The notes under the pieces were generated by a model. It was not told the DNA's origin. It did no database searches and saw nothing but the letters and a program-made list of their open reading frames with translations. Shown one piece after another: positions 9,056-19,057 of a stretch of DNA of 64,000 bases (position 1 is its first letter; each line of letters opens with the position of its first letter). The stretch lies in the NCBI RefSeq assembly GCF_023238205.1, contig NZ_CP096659.1, positions 682,001 through 746,000 of the forward strand, in the 5' to 3' direction. Source of the DNA: Halorussus limi. GTDB lineage: Archaea; Halobacteriota; Halobacteria; Halobacteriales; Haladaptataceae. A program made the translations under genes and the position numbers.

Positions 9056-9167
9056 CCTCACGGCTTCGACATCTCGTTCGCCCGGCCTCACGGCTTCGGC
9101 ATCTCGTTCGCCCGGCCTCACGGCTTCGGCATCTCGTTCGCCCGACCTCACGGCTTCGACATCTCGT
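9056..9167. repeat. 30-bp tandem repeat, about 3.7 copies
   Basis: CCTCACGGCTTCGRCATCTC plus GTTCGCCCGR repeats with an exact 30-bp period at 9056, 9086, 9116 and 9146 (the last copy is partial). Copies differ at only one or two bases. The copy at 9146 contains the last codons and TGA stop of the CDF gene. Since 30 is a multiple of three, the downstream copies repeat the same end (EM[SP]KP-stop) in the same frame. Confidence 0.95.
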
Positions 9168-10074
9168 CTTCGACCAACTCGTCTATCGACTCGTCGTCCT
9201 TCCACTCGCCGAGTTCCTTCGGGTCCACGTGGACGAACACGTCGTCTACCTCCTCCAAGTCACGGATGGACTGCACGATGTCGGTCTCGATGGCGTGGGC
9301 CTCGAACAGCGTCCGGTCGCCCTCGACTTCGATGTGGAGGCTCACGTCGATTTCCGGGCCGACGTAGTGGGCGATGACGTCGTGAGCGCCCTCCACGTCG
9401 GGGTGGTCCAGCGTCCGGCGGATGATTTCGGCCCGGAGGTCCTCGGGCGGCGCGCTCCCGACGAGGTAGTCCACGTTGTCGCGTACGATTTCGTACCCCG
9501 TGTAGAGGATGCCGACCGAGACGACGCCCGCTGCGATGGGGTCCAAAACCGGCAGTCCGACGGTCCCGCCCAGCACCCCGACCAGCGCCGCGCCCGCGGT
9601 CAGGATGTCGTTGCGGTTGTCGAGCGCGGTGGCGGTCAGCGCCGGGGAGCGGGTCTCCTCGGCGACGCGGAGGCAGTAGCGGTAGAGACCGAACTTCACG
9701 GCGGCGGTGGCGACCAATACGCCGACCGCGGCCGGAGAGGTCACGGCCGCCCCGACGTCTCCCGAGAGGACAGAGGTGACCGCCTGCCAGAGGACGCCGA
9801 TGCCGGCCGCGAAGACCCCGAGCGCGATGAACAGCGAGACGAACGGTTCGATGCGCTCGTGGCCGTGAGGGTGGCTGAAGTCGGGCGGTTGAGTCGTCAG
9901 GTAGAGGCCCGCGAGGATGACGAGGCTGTAGCCCGAGTCCGCGAGGCTGTTGACCGCCTCGGAACCGACCGCGAGGCTTCCGGTCGACCACCAGACCAGT
10001 CCCTTGGCGGCGACCAACAGGACGTTGACGGCCAAGACGACCGCCCCCACGCGGCGCATGCTCCGCTCGCTCAT
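9148..10074 (-). CDS. Cation diffusion facilitator (zinc/manganese efflux family)
   Basis: The 308-residue CDF transporter exports divalent metals in exchange for protons. It has six transmembrane helices in the first 210 residues, the TM2 metal motif NSLADSGYS, the TM5 motif ALDNRNDI and a His-rich cytoplasmic loop HPHGHERIEP. A C-terminal cytoplasmic dimerisation domain follows with metal-site histidines (HDVIAHYVGPEIDVSLHIE). The substrate metal cannot be assigned. The last codons lie in a 30-bp tandem repeat that continues past the stop. Confidence 0.9.
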   Translation of the reverse strand: MSERSMRRVGAVVLAVNVLLVAAKGLVWWSTGSLAVGSEAVNSLADSGYSLVILAGLYLTTQPPDFSHPHGHERIEPFVSLFIALGVFAAGIGVLWQAVTSVLSGDVGAAVTSPAAVGVLVATAAVKFGLYRYCLRVAEETRSPALTATALDNRNDILTAGAALVGVLGGTVGLPVLDPIAAGVVSVGILYTGYEIVRDNVDYLVGSAPPEDLRAEIIRRTLDHPDVEGAHDVIAHYVGPEIDVSLHIEVEGDRTLFEAHAIETDIVQSIRDLEEVDDVFVHVDPKELGEWKDDESIDELVEDEMSKP

Positions 10075-10130
10075 CGAGAAGGGGTTGGAACTCCCGAAAG
10101 AAGGGAGTATCGTTCTCGCGGACGCGGCGG

Positions 10131-10670
10131 TCAGAACCGGACCGCTCGCTCGTCGTCGTTCGGAACCTCCGCGCCCTCCTGCTCGGCGAACGCCTCGCGC
10201 ACGCGGTCGTAGGTCTCGTCTATCGCTTCCACGATGACCTTCGTGTCAGAGACGACCGGCATGAAGTTGGTGTCTCCCTCCCAGCGCGGAACGACGTGGG
10301 TGTGGAGGTGGTCGTCGATGGACCCGCCCGCGCCCTGCCCGAGGTTGAGGCCCGCGTTGAAGCCGGTCGGCGAGAGCGCGTCGTCGAGCGCGTCGAAGGT
10401 CCGCTGCTTGAGTCGGGCGTGGTCCAGCAGGACCTCCTCGGAGAGGTCCCGGTAGTCGCCGGTGTGTTCACGGGGAATCACCATCGCGTGGCCCGGATTG
10501 TAGGGGTAGTTGTTGAAGACGACGAAGGCGTGGTCGCTCCGCGCGACGACGAGGTTCTCGCGGTCGTCGTCTCGCTCGGCGAACGCGCAGAAGACACAGC
10601 CCTCGATGTCGTCGTCGGCGTCGTCTCGCTCGACCCACTCGATGCGCCACGGTGCGAAGACCTGTTCCAT
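10131..10670 (-). CDS. HIT family nucleotide hydrolase
   Basis: The 179-residue histidine-triad protein has the zinc-ligand CVFC at residues 25-28 and the catalytic triad HLHTHVV near residue 118, preceded by the nucleotide-binding region NNYPYNPGHAMVIP. Family members hydrolyse or transfer nucleoside monophosphates from dinucleotides or adenylated substrates; the exact substrate is not evident. It lies 57 bp from the CDF gene on the same strand and is divergent from trkA. Confidence 0.9.
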   Translation of the reverse strand: MEQVFAPWRIEWVERDDADDDIEGCVFCAFAERDDDRENLVVARSDHAFVVFNNYPYNPGHAMVIPREHTGDYRDLSEEVLLDHARLKQRTFDALDDALSPTGFNAGLNLGQGAGGSIDDHLHTHVVPRWEGDTNFMPVVSDTKVIVEAIDETYDRVREAFAEQEGAEVPNDDERAVRF

Positions 10671-10822
10671 ACGGCTTCGAAGGGCGAGGAGGGTTTAGGT
10701 TTCCGCGGTTCGGAAGCGGCGTTTCGGTTCTGTGAGTTGGCCCGTCGAGTTCGCGGCGGTCCGGGAGCCTCGACCGGAGAAAGGTATCTTTTCAAGTGTC
10801 GCCCTTTTTATGGGGGACACGA

Positions 10823-11503
10823 ATGTATCTCGTCATCGTCGGAGCGGGCGACATCGGCTCGCAACTCATCGAGATAGCGACGCAGAACGACAACGACGTG
10901 GTCGTCGTCGAGAAGGACCCCGCGAGAGCCGAAGCCGCCGCCTCGCAGTTCGACGCGCTGGTGTTGAACGACGACGCGACCATCATGGACACCTTGGAGG
11001 AGGCGGGCGGCGACAGGGCCGACGCGCTCATCGCCACGACGCAACACGACGCGACGAACGTGATGGTGAGCCTGCTCGGCAAGGAACTGGAGATTCCCTC
11101 CATCGTCTCGGTCGTCCACAACCCCGAACACATGAACCTCTTTCGCCAAATCGGGGTCAACGTCATGGAGAACCCCCAACGGCTCATCGCAGACTACCTC
11201 TACCGGGCGGTCAAGCGCCCCTCCATCAAGGACTACATGCGCGTCGGCGACCGAGCCGAGGTGTTCGAGATAACCGTCCAGCAGGACGCCGACGTCTCCG
11301 GCATGACCCTGTCGCAGGCCGCCGACGAGGGCATGTTCCGGGAGGGCATCCTCGTGGTCGCCATCGAGCGCGACGGCGACATCATCACGCCGCGGGGCGA
11401 CACCCGAATCCGGCCGGGCGACCTCGTGACGGTCTTCTCGGAGTCGGGCGTCACGCCCGAGACGACCGATATCTTCGGCCACTACGAGGACCACGCTACA
11501 TGA
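10823..11503 (+). CDS. trkA: TrkA potassium-uptake regulatory subunit
   Basis: The 226-residue protein has an N-terminal RCK/TrkA-N Rossmann domain (IVGAGDIGSQL at residues 4-14) and a C-terminal TrkA-C domain (about residues 140-225). It binds NAD(H)/nucleotides and gates the TrkH channel on the cytoplasmic side. ATG 10823 (MYLVIVGAGD) fits the family; upstream in-frame starts lie within the promoter-like T-rich stretch. The stop overlaps the trkH start in ATGA, so translation is probably coupled. Confidence 0.92.
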   Translation: MYLVIVGAGDIGSQLIEIATQNDNDVVVVEKDPARAEAAASQFDALVLNDDATIMDTLEEAGGDRADALIATTQHDATNVMVSLLGKELEIPSIVSVVHNPEHMNLFRQIGVNVMENPQRLIADYLYRAVKRPSIKDYMRVGDRAEVFEITVQQDADVSGMTLSQAADEGMFREGILVVAIERDGDIITPRGDTRIRPGDLVTVFSESGVTPETTDIFGHYEDHAT

Positions 11504-13137
11504 CGCGAAGGCGCACCGTCCGAGGTGTGCCCGCGGACCTCGCCACCATCCTCCGGGACGTGGGTGCGCTCGTGTTGATGCAGGCCGGACTGATGACGCT
11601 CAGCGTCGGCGTCGCCGCGGCGTTCCGCGAGTGGTACGTCGCGCTGGCGTTCCTGCTCGCCGGCGGCGTCACCGCGCTGTTCGGCGGCGTCGCCCGCAAG
11701 TGGTTCGCGGACGCACCCGACCCCCAGATGAAACACGGGATGGTCATCGCCGCCGGGGGCTGGTTCGCCACGGCGACGTTCGGGTCGCTCCCGTTCCTGT
11801 TCGCGGCCCACTTCGTCCCGCCGGAGCTGATGGCGACGTTCGTCCCTGCGGGCGCGGACACCTCCTCGTGGGAGCCGATTCGCGTCGGTTCGACCACGAC
11901 GCTGTCGAGTCTCGCGTACTTCCAGAATCCGCTCCACGCCTTCTTCGAGAGCATGTCGGGGTGGACCGGAAGCGGGCTGACGATGGCGGTCCACGAACCG
12001 TCGCTCCCCCACGCCATCCAGTGGTGGCGCTCGCTCATCCAGTGGGTCGGAGGCGTCGGCGTCATCGTCCTCACGACCGCCATCCTCGCCCGTCCCGGAA
12101 GCGGGAGTTACACGCTCTATCAGGCCGAGACCCGCGAGGAGCGCATCCACCCGAGCATCATACACACGGTCCAGACCGTCTGGAAGATTTTCGCGGGCTA
12201 CACCGTCCTCGCCATCGTCGCGCTGTTCGCCGCCATCTCCCTGAGCGAACCGCTATCGCCGGGCACGGCGCTCTGGCAGGCGCTCAATCACGCCATGACC
12301 GGACTCTCGACCGGCGGGTTCAGCGTGACCGACAACTCCATCGCCACCTACGACTCGACGCTGGTCGAGACGGTTCTACTGCCCATCATGACCCTCGGAG
12401 CCATCGCGTTCCCCATCCACTACATGGTGCTGACCAACCGGGACCCGCGCGCGCTCTTCGAGGACGTACAGACGAAGTGGCTGTTCGTCCTGTTCGCGGT
12501 CGGCGTCGTCGCGCTGACCGTCCAGAATCTGCTGACTCCCGAGTTCGCACGGGCGTTCGCGGACGAGGGCGACGTCCTCCGGGACTCGGTGTTCCAGTTC
12601 GTCAGCGCGCTGACCTGCACGGGGTTCCAGTCGGCCCCCATCGGCAGGTGGAGCGCGGGCGGGAAACTCATCGTGAGTTTCGCCATGACGCTGGGTGGCG
12701 CGGCCGGGTCGACCGTCGGCGGCATCAAGATAATCCGGGGCTACACCATCGGCAAGGGAATCCGATGGCAGTTCTCCCGCGTGTTCCTCCCCTCGTCGGC
12801 CGTCGTGAACGTCGAAATCGGCGACCGACTGCTCGACCGCGAGGGGATGGAGCGGGAGTTCAGCGAGGCGGCCATCGTGAGCATGCTCTGGCTACTCATT
12901 CTCCTCGCGAGTAGCCTCGTCATGATCAACGTCGTCGGCCAGTCGTTCACCTACGCGGACGCTCTCTTCGAGGTCGCCAGCGCGCAGGGCAACGTCGGAC
13001 TCTCGGCCGGCATCACCGGGCCCGAGATGCCCGCGCTCGCCGAGGGGATGTTCCTGCTTAACATGTGGATCGGTCGACTCGAAATTATCCCCGTGCTGGT
13101 GTTCCTGCGGTCCGCTCTCTACGGTCTCGACCCCTAA
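11500..13137 (+). CDS. trkH: TrkH potassium channel subunit
   Basis: The 545-residue membrane protein imports K+ through four pore repeats. Their filter-like motifs are visible as GWTGSGLT, TGLSTGGFS, LTCTGFQS and SAQGNVGLS, in that order. High intracellular K+ is the haloarchaeal osmotic strategy, so this is central to salt adaptation. Its ATG overlaps the trkA stop (ATGA), and the two form a transcription unit. A T-rich stretch follows about 40 nt after the stop. Confidence 0.93.
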   Translation: MTRRRTVRGVPADLATILRDVGALVLMQAGLMTLSVGVAAAFREWYVALAFLLAGGVTALFGGVARKWFADAPDPQMKHGMVIAAGGWFATATFGSLPFLFAAHFVPPELMATFVPAGADTSSWEPIRVGSTTTLSSLAYFQNPLHAFFESMSGWTGSGLTMAVHEPSLPHAIQWWRSLIQWVGGVGVIVLTTAILARPGSGSYTLYQAETREERIHPSIIHTVQTVWKIFAGYTVLAIVALFAAISLSEPLSPGTALWQALNHAMTGLSTGGFSVTDNSIATYDSTLVETVLLPIMTLGAIAFPIHYMVLTNRDPRALFEDVQTKWLFVLFAVGVVALTVQNLLTPEFARAFADEGDVLRDSVFQFVSALTCTGFQSAPIGRWSAGGKLIVSFAMTLGGAAGSTVGGIKIIRGYTIGKGIRWQFSRVFLPSSAVVNVEIGDRLLDREGMEREFSEAAIVSMLWLLILLASSLVMINVVGQSFTYADALFEVASAQGNVGLSAGITGPEMPALAEGMFLLNMWIGRLEIIPVLVFLRSALYGLDP

Positions 13138-13278
13138 TCTCTGTATTTAAAGGCTTCGGTCGTTGCACGGAGTTTTTGTTTCATTACTCTCTCTAACGAG
13201 GTTATAAACTGTTTGAGGCGCTCTCGTTCGATATTACGGGTAAATCGCAAGACGGAAGCGGAATAAACGGTTCGAACG

Positions 13279-13301
13279 CCCCCCAACGGATGGGGGTTTT
13301 T
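13279..13301 (+). terminator. Hairpin followed by T-run
   Basis: C-run, AACGGAT loop, then GGGGG followed by TTTTT forms a stem of about 5 bp with a poly-T tail, 140 nt after trkH. The T-run plus TATG may double as the TATA box of the zinc-ribbon gene starting at 13344. An earlier T-rich stretch at about 13170-13182 is an alternative trkH terminator. Confidence 0.45.
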
Positions 13302-13343
13302 ATGCTCTTATCAGCGCAAGAAGAGACCGAGAGGAAGGTCACG

Positions 13344-13544
13344 ATGGCTACACAAAATCACAACTTCCAGGCGATAACGGAATCGTGCGACCAGTGCGAG
13401 CGCGAGACCCCACACGAGGTCTCCGTGCAAATTCGGACCGAGAGCCAGAAGCGCGAGAACGCCGAGTTCTCCCGGGAACCCTACCGCGTCACCGAGTGCG
13501 AAATCTGCGGCGAAGAGTCGAGTCAGCGGATGAACAACGCGTAA
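13344..13544 (+). CDS. Small zinc-ribbon protein
   Basis: The 66-residue protein has two CxxC pairs, CDQC near residue 14 and CEIC near residue 54, the arrangement of a zinc beta-ribbon. It is charged, has no membrane segment and probably acts as a nucleic-acid or protein-binding adaptor, as many small haloarchaeal CPxCG-type proteins are thought to. ATG 13344 is chosen because an earlier start at 13290 overlaps the hairpin/T-run. Function is unknown. Confidence 0.75.
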   Translation: MATQNHNFQAITESCDQCERETPHEVSVQIRTESQKRENAEFSREPYRVTECEICGEESSQRMNNA

Positions 13545-13797
13545 CGCCGCCGCTCTCCCTGCCGTACGTGTGGTGGGTATTTTGCCGTCCGTCCCCGACG
13601 CTGCGACGTCCCTTCTCGTTTCGAGCGGTCCCGCCGGTGGTAGAGCGACAGGACGAGCGAGTAGTCGGTCACACTAGCACGGGATACGTCTCGGAAATTA
13701 AAACACCTCGTAGCGAAAGGTATCGTCGTCGCCAATGATGTCAACAGAAGTGAAACTTCGGCCGGGAGTTCGTCGGCCCGCCGACTTTCCGACGGCG

Positions 13798-14694
13798 CTA
13801 CTCGGTCGTGACCTCACACCCGTCTTCGGTGACGATGATGGTGTGTTCCTTCTGGCTGACTAGCTTGCCGTCGTCCTCCTTGAGAACCGGATAGCCGTGG
13901 ACGATGTCGTTCATCTTGAGGCGGCGCAGCGCCATCTCGGCGCGGGGCGCGTCGAGCCACCGCTGGGCGAACGGGAGCGTCCGGAACTCCTCGGTTATCT
14001 GTTCGAGCGCCTTCCGGGCCTGTCGGTCGCGGACCGACCCCTCGCGTTCGAGCGCGAATATCTCCTCGTCGTTGCCCTCGGTCACTTTGCCGGTGCCGTC
14101 GGTGGCGAACGGTTCGATGGCGACCACGTCGCCGACCTCCAGTTCCACGCCCTGCGAGACCGCTCGATTGGGGATGTTCGGCGAGACGTGCTGCTGGTAC
14201 TGGTCGAGACCGTGGCCGGTGAGGTTGACCACCGGGTTGTAGCCGTAGCCGTCGATGACCGACTCGATTTCCGCGCCGATGTCGCCGGTCTCGACGCCGG
14301 GTTCGACCATGTCGAGCGCCGCGTCGAGGGCCTCCTCGCTGGCCTCTTCGAGTTCGGGATTGCCGGACAGGTCCACCGTAATCGCGGTGTCGGCTATCCA
14401 GCCGTCGATGTGGACGCCGATGTCGAGGTTGACCATCTCCTCGCCGAACTCGGTGTCGTCGTCCGCGCTCGGCGTCGCGTGGGCGGCTTCCTCGTCCACG
14501 CTGATGTTGACCGGGAACGCGGGTTCGCCGCCGAGTTCGCGGATGCGCTCCTCGGCGTACTCGGCGACCTCCAACTGGGTCGTTCCGACCGCGACGCGGT
14601 CGGCGGCCTCCTCGCGGACCTGTGCGAGGATTTCGCCGGCCTCGCGGTGCTTCTCGTACTTCTCGGCTTCGAGGTCCACCTCGGTTTCGCTCAT
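13798..14694 (-). CDS. map: Methionine aminopeptidase, type II
   Basis: The 298-residue metalloprotease removes the initiator methionine from nascent proteins. The metal ligands are recognisable as Asp in NLDIGVHIDG and IADTAITVD, His in LTGHGLDQY, and Glu in VAIEPFA and the C-terminal KEHTIIV region. The substrate-pocket His is in AAHATPSADD. The insertion around residues 195-260 marks it as the type II (archaeal/eukaryotic) form. It is a single-gene unit with no close co-directional neighbour. Confidence 0.93.
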   Translation of the reverse strand: MSETEVDLEAEKYEKHREAGEILAQVREEAADRVAVGTTQLEVAEYAEERIRELGGEPAFPVNISVDEEAAHATPSADDDTEFGEEMVNLDIGVHIDGWIADTAITVDLSGNPELEEASEEALDAALDMVEPGVETGDIGAEIESVIDGYGYNPVVNLTGHGLDQYQQHVSPNIPNRAVSQGVELEVGDVVAIEPFATDGTGKVTEGNDEEIFALEREGSVRDRQARKALEQITEEFRTLPFAQRWLDAPRAEMALRRLKMNDIVHGYPVLKEDDGKLVSQKEHTIIVTEDGCEVTTE

Positions 14695-14946
14695 GCCTTG
14701 ACGTTGTTCTGAGCCCCGGAAAGAGTTTCCGTCTCGCGCGACGGCGAACCGAAGGTCGCGCCGCCCCGGTCGGAGGCGAGGCCAGCCCAGACGAGAGGGA
14801 GGTCGGACGTTTTCCAGCGGTGACAGACCGGGATTCGTCGGCCTGCACGTCCGAAGCCGTTAGGGCCGTCGTACCAGCGGGATAACTCGGCGGTAACGGC
14901 AGTAATAGCCCGTCAAAACGCCAAACGGTTCGGAACGGTTGGCCCC

Positions 14947-14955
14947 GTTTATTGG
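14947..14955 (+). promoter_or_regulatory. TATA-like box of the mucin-like gene
   Basis: GTTTATTGG lies about 30 nt upstream of the ATG at 14983, in the position expected for leaderless or near-leaderless transcription. Confidence 0.5.
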
Positions 14956-14982
14956 CGACTCTGGCGATATGATTGCCTGCAT

Positions 14983-16521
14983 ATGCAACGAGAAACAGGC
15001 GCAGTGCTGATGGTGACGGCCCTCGTTCTCGCCAGCGTCCCGCTGGCGGCTCTCGGAGGGACGTCGTCGTCGCCTGCCGCGCAATCGGAGAACGTCACCC
15101 TGCAGAACGTCACAGTCGAACAGTTACAGTTAGCGAACGTCACAGTCGAAAACGCGACGATTCAGACCCTGCAGGTAGACACGGTCGAAGTCGTCGGGCA
15201 GAACAAGACACTCGATAACGCGACGCTCCAGAACGTCAGGCTACGGAGTCTGGCGGTCCAGAACGTCTCGGTCCAGAACCTCCAGACCCAAGACCAGACT
15301 CTCGCACAGGCGCTGAGCGGTAACACCTCGGTCCAGTCGGTCACGGTGCAGGACCTGACCATCGAGCAGATGAACCTCTCGCAGTTAATCGTCCAGAACG
15401 TCCGCGTCGAGAGCGGCCAGCAGAGCGGCGCGGCGACGCAGGGCGGCGAGACCACCACCGAGGAGGCCGCGCTCCAAGAGGAGACCACCACCACCGAGGA
15501 GGAGGCCGAGACCACCGCCGAACAGGAGGAGACCACCACGGCGGCGGGTCAGCAGACCACGACCGCCGCGGAGGGCCAGAGCCAACTCGGAAACGTCACG
15601 GTCGATAGCGCGACCATCGAGAACCTCCAAGTGGACCAGATGACCATCCAGACGCTGGTCCTCATGGACATCGGCGCCCAAGCCGCGCAGGTAACGACGC
15701 AAGAGACGACGACGGCGGCGGAAGAAACCACGACCGCGGCGGCCGAGGAGACGACCACCGAAGCAGAGACCACCGCGGCGGGCGAAGAGACGACCATGGC
15801 CGGCGAGGAGACGACCACCCAAGAAGCGGCGCTCCAAGAGGAGACCACCACGGCGGCGGGTCAGGAGACCTCCGTCGAGGAGGAAACCACGACTGAAGGG
15901 GAAGAGACCACCGCAGCGGACGAAGCCGCAGCGGAGACCACGACCGAGGAAGCCGCCGGTACGGCCGACCAAGCGGGTGGCACGACCATCAGCAGCGTCT
16001 CGGCCGAGAGCGTGAGCGTCCAGCGAGCGGTCGTCGGGTCGGTCGCGGCTAGCTCGGTCGACCTCGGGAGCGGACAGATCGCGCTCATCTCCATCCAGAA
16101 CCTGAACGCGCCCAGTTCGGTCCAGCAGGGCGAGTCGTACACCGTCGAAGCGGTGCTGGTCAACGTCGGTAACGACATGATCGCGAAACAGGTCTCGTAC
16201 CGCATCGCGGGCAACGTCATCGAGTCCGAACTCGTGCAGGTGCCCGCCGGCGGGTCCGCGACCGTGACGTTCAACGCCACCATCGGCGCGTTCCCGGCCG
16301 GGACCTACACCCACGGCGTCTACACCGACACGGCGCGTTCGACCGCGCAGTTGGACGTCACCGAAAGTAACGAAACCGACGGCGGTCAGATAAACGTCGA
16401 TCAGGAGACCACGACCGAAGGCGGCCAGCAGACGACGACCGAGGCCGGCGAACAGACGACGACCGAAGACGAGCAGGCGACGACTGAAGCCGGCGAGCAG
16501 ACGACCACCGCGGAAGTCTAA
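14983..16521 (+). CDS. Secreted Thr/Glu-rich mucin-like repeat protein
   Basis: The 512-residue protein starts with a Sec-type signal (basic MQRETG, hydrophobic core to about residue 27). Residues 35-140 and again 200-235 contain degenerate 10-11-residue repeats of the type xxNVTVExLxL, suggesting a right-handed beta-helix. Several Asn-X-Ser/Thr sequons (NVT, NAT, NKT, NVS) fall in the repeats. They are separated by TTT-E-rich linkers (residues 143-198, 238-320). A CARDB/adhesion-like beta-sandwich (about 330-460) and another TTT-E tail follow. No PGF-CTERM anchor or final helix is visible, so it is probably released or held by other proteins. It resembles haloarchaeal cell-surface or mucin-type proteins; the exact role is unknown. 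Confidence 0.75.
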   Translation: MQRETGAVLMVTALVLASVPLAALGGTSSSPAAQSENVTLQNVTVEQLQLANVTVENATIQTLQVDTVEVVGQNKTLDNATLQNVRLRSLAVQNVSVQNLQTQDQTLAQALSGNTSVQSVTVQDLTIEQMNLSQLIVQNVRVESGQQSGAATQGGETTTEEAALQEETTTTEEEAETTAEQEETTTAAGQQTTTAAEGQSQLGNVTVDSATIENLQVDQMTIQTLVLMDIGAQAAQVTTQETTTAAEETTTAAAEETTTEAETTAAGEETTMAGEETTTQEAALQEETTTAAGQETSVEEETTTEGEETTAADEAAAETTTEEAAGTADQAGGTTISSVSAESVSVQRAVVGSVAASSVDLGSGQIALISIQNLNAPSSVQQGESYTVEAVLVNVGNDMIAKQVSYRIAGNVIESELVQVPAGGSATVTFNATIGAFPAGTYTHGVYTDTARSTAQLDVTESNETDGGQINVDQETTTEGGQQTTTEAGEQTTTEDEQATTEAGEQTTTAEV

Positions 16522-16540
16522 CGCCGTCTACCGGTCTCGA

Positions 16541-16548
16541 TTCTTTTT
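16541..16548 (+). terminator. T-rich run between convergent genes
   Basis: TTCTTTTT sits in the 33-bp gap between the mucin-like gene and the convergent asparaginase gene, and could terminate plus-strand transcription. Confidence 0.35.
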
Positions 16549-16554
16549 CCGGAC

Positions 16555-17478
16555 TCACTCGGTCGCGGAGCGGTCGCTGACCGCGGTCTGCATCGCCTCG
16601 GAGTTGAACGCGCTCCCGGCGTTCCCGTCGCCGTCGAGGACGATGACGCCCGCCGACGACCCGGTGAGTTCGGCGAACTCTTCGACGGCGCGGTCGGCCG
16701 CGGCCTGCGCCTCGTAGCCCGATTCGAGGTGGCGGACCGCCCGGCGGGTCAGCGTGGCTTTAGCGATGTCTTCGCCCGCACCGGTCGCGCTGGCCCCGCC
16801 CGCGGGGGCCGCGAAGAAGCCGCTCCCTATCTGGGGTACGTCGCCGACTCGGCCCGCGAGCGCGAGCCACCGGCCGCCGGTCGAAGTCGCCGCCGCGAAC
16901 TCGTCGGTCTCGCCGTCGTACGCGACTGCGCCCACGGTGTCGTGGTCCTTCGGGTTCCGGTCCGCCTCCTCGCCGTCGTCGGCGCTCTCCGGACTCCCGC
17001 CGAACTTCTCGGCGAGCCAGTCGAGGTGTTCGCTGGGGGTGCCGTCCGGCACGTCGTCTAGGTCGGCCCACTTCTCGCGGGTCTCCTCGGACCAGAGGTC
17101 CGCGCCGGTCTCGACCCCGAAGTCCGCGGCGAGGTCGACCGCGTGGTCGCCCGAGACGAGGACGTGGGGCGTCTCCTCCATGACGACTCTGGCGGCGCTC
17201 ACGGCGTGTTCGACGCCGGGCATCGAGCAGGCCGCTCCCGCCTCGCGGTCGCTGGTCATCAGGCCGGCGTCGGTCCGAATCGCGCCGTCGCTCTGGACCG
17301 CGCCGCCGACGCCCGCGTTGAACCGGGGCGACGATTCGAGGACGTGGACCGCGGATTCGACCGCGTCTACGACCGAGGATTCGGCCGCGCCGGTCTCGGC
17401 CGCCTCGTCCAACACTGCCTGTCTGGGTTCGGGTTCGTCCGGGGCGCTTCCGGCCCCGCCGTGAACGATGACCTTCAT
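16555..17478 (-). CDS. Isoaspartyl peptidase / L-asparaginase (Ntn hydrolase)
   Basis: The 307-residue plant-type asparaginase precursor begins IVHGGAGSAP. The autocatalytic cleavage site and nucleophile threonine are in HDTVGAVAYD (about residue 180), preceded by the acidic linker typical of the alpha/beta junction. The conserved STGGRWLALAGRVGDVP motif follows in the beta subunit. Such enzymes hydrolyse isoaspartyl dipeptides and asparagine; preference cannot be read from the sequence. It is a single gene, convergent with the mucin-like gene and divergent from icd. Confidence 0.9.
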   Translation of the reverse strand: MKVIVHGGAGSAPDEPEPRQAVLDEAAETGAAESSVVDAVESAVHVLESSPRFNAGVGGAVQSDGAIRTDAGLMTSDREAGAACSMPGVEHAVSAARVVMEETPHVLVSGDHAVDLAADFGVETGADLWSEETREKWADLDDVPDGTPSEHLDWLAEKFGGSPESADDGEEADRNPKDHDTVGAVAYDGETDEFAAATSTGGRWLALAGRVGDVPQIGSGFFAAPAGGASATGAGEDIAKATLTRRAVRHLESGYEAQAAADRAVEEFAELTGSSAGVIVLDGDGNAGSAFNSEAMQTAVSDRSATE

Positions 17479-17624
17479 GCGATGGGGTGGTTCGCCATCC
17501 GCCTTAAAATCGGGCCACTCGCAACCGAGCGGAGTCGAAGGGCGACCCGATTCGGGGAATGAGTCACGTCCTCAAACTAGGAATTTAAGGACGTATATGG
17601 CACCCGCGGGACTAAACGGTAGCC

Positions 17625-17633
17625 CTTTTATCC
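17625..17633 (+). promoter_or_regulatory. TATA-like box of icd
   Basis: CTTTTATCC lies 25-30 nt upstream of the icd ATG at 17658, matching leaderless transcription. Confidence 0.5.
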
Positions 17634-17657
17634 CTCTCTCCCGCAGATTCGAGTGTC

Positions 17658-18929
<1,272 letters not shown>

Positions 18930-19027
18930 AGCCGCGTTTCGATTCGGCCTCTTTTTCGCGCCGGAACTCCGGTAACGATTCGGCGGTTTCGTTGCCTCGA
19001 TATATTCGTAAATTCTCCGGGGAGAGA

Positions 19028-19036
19028 TTTATAAAA
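19028..19036 (+). promoter_or_regulatory. Strong TATA box of the TPR-like gene
   Basis: TTTATAAAA is the best TATA match in this part of the window. It sits 22-30 nt before the ATG at 19058, predicting a leaderless transcript beginning at or just before that ATG. Confidence 0.7.
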
Positions 19037-19057
19037 TTTCGCGAGAGAGACTCCCGC

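Noticed and set aside
9056-9167. CRISPR array.
   Set aside because: The repeat has no spacers, the units abut each other and no cas genes are present; it is a plain tandem repeat.
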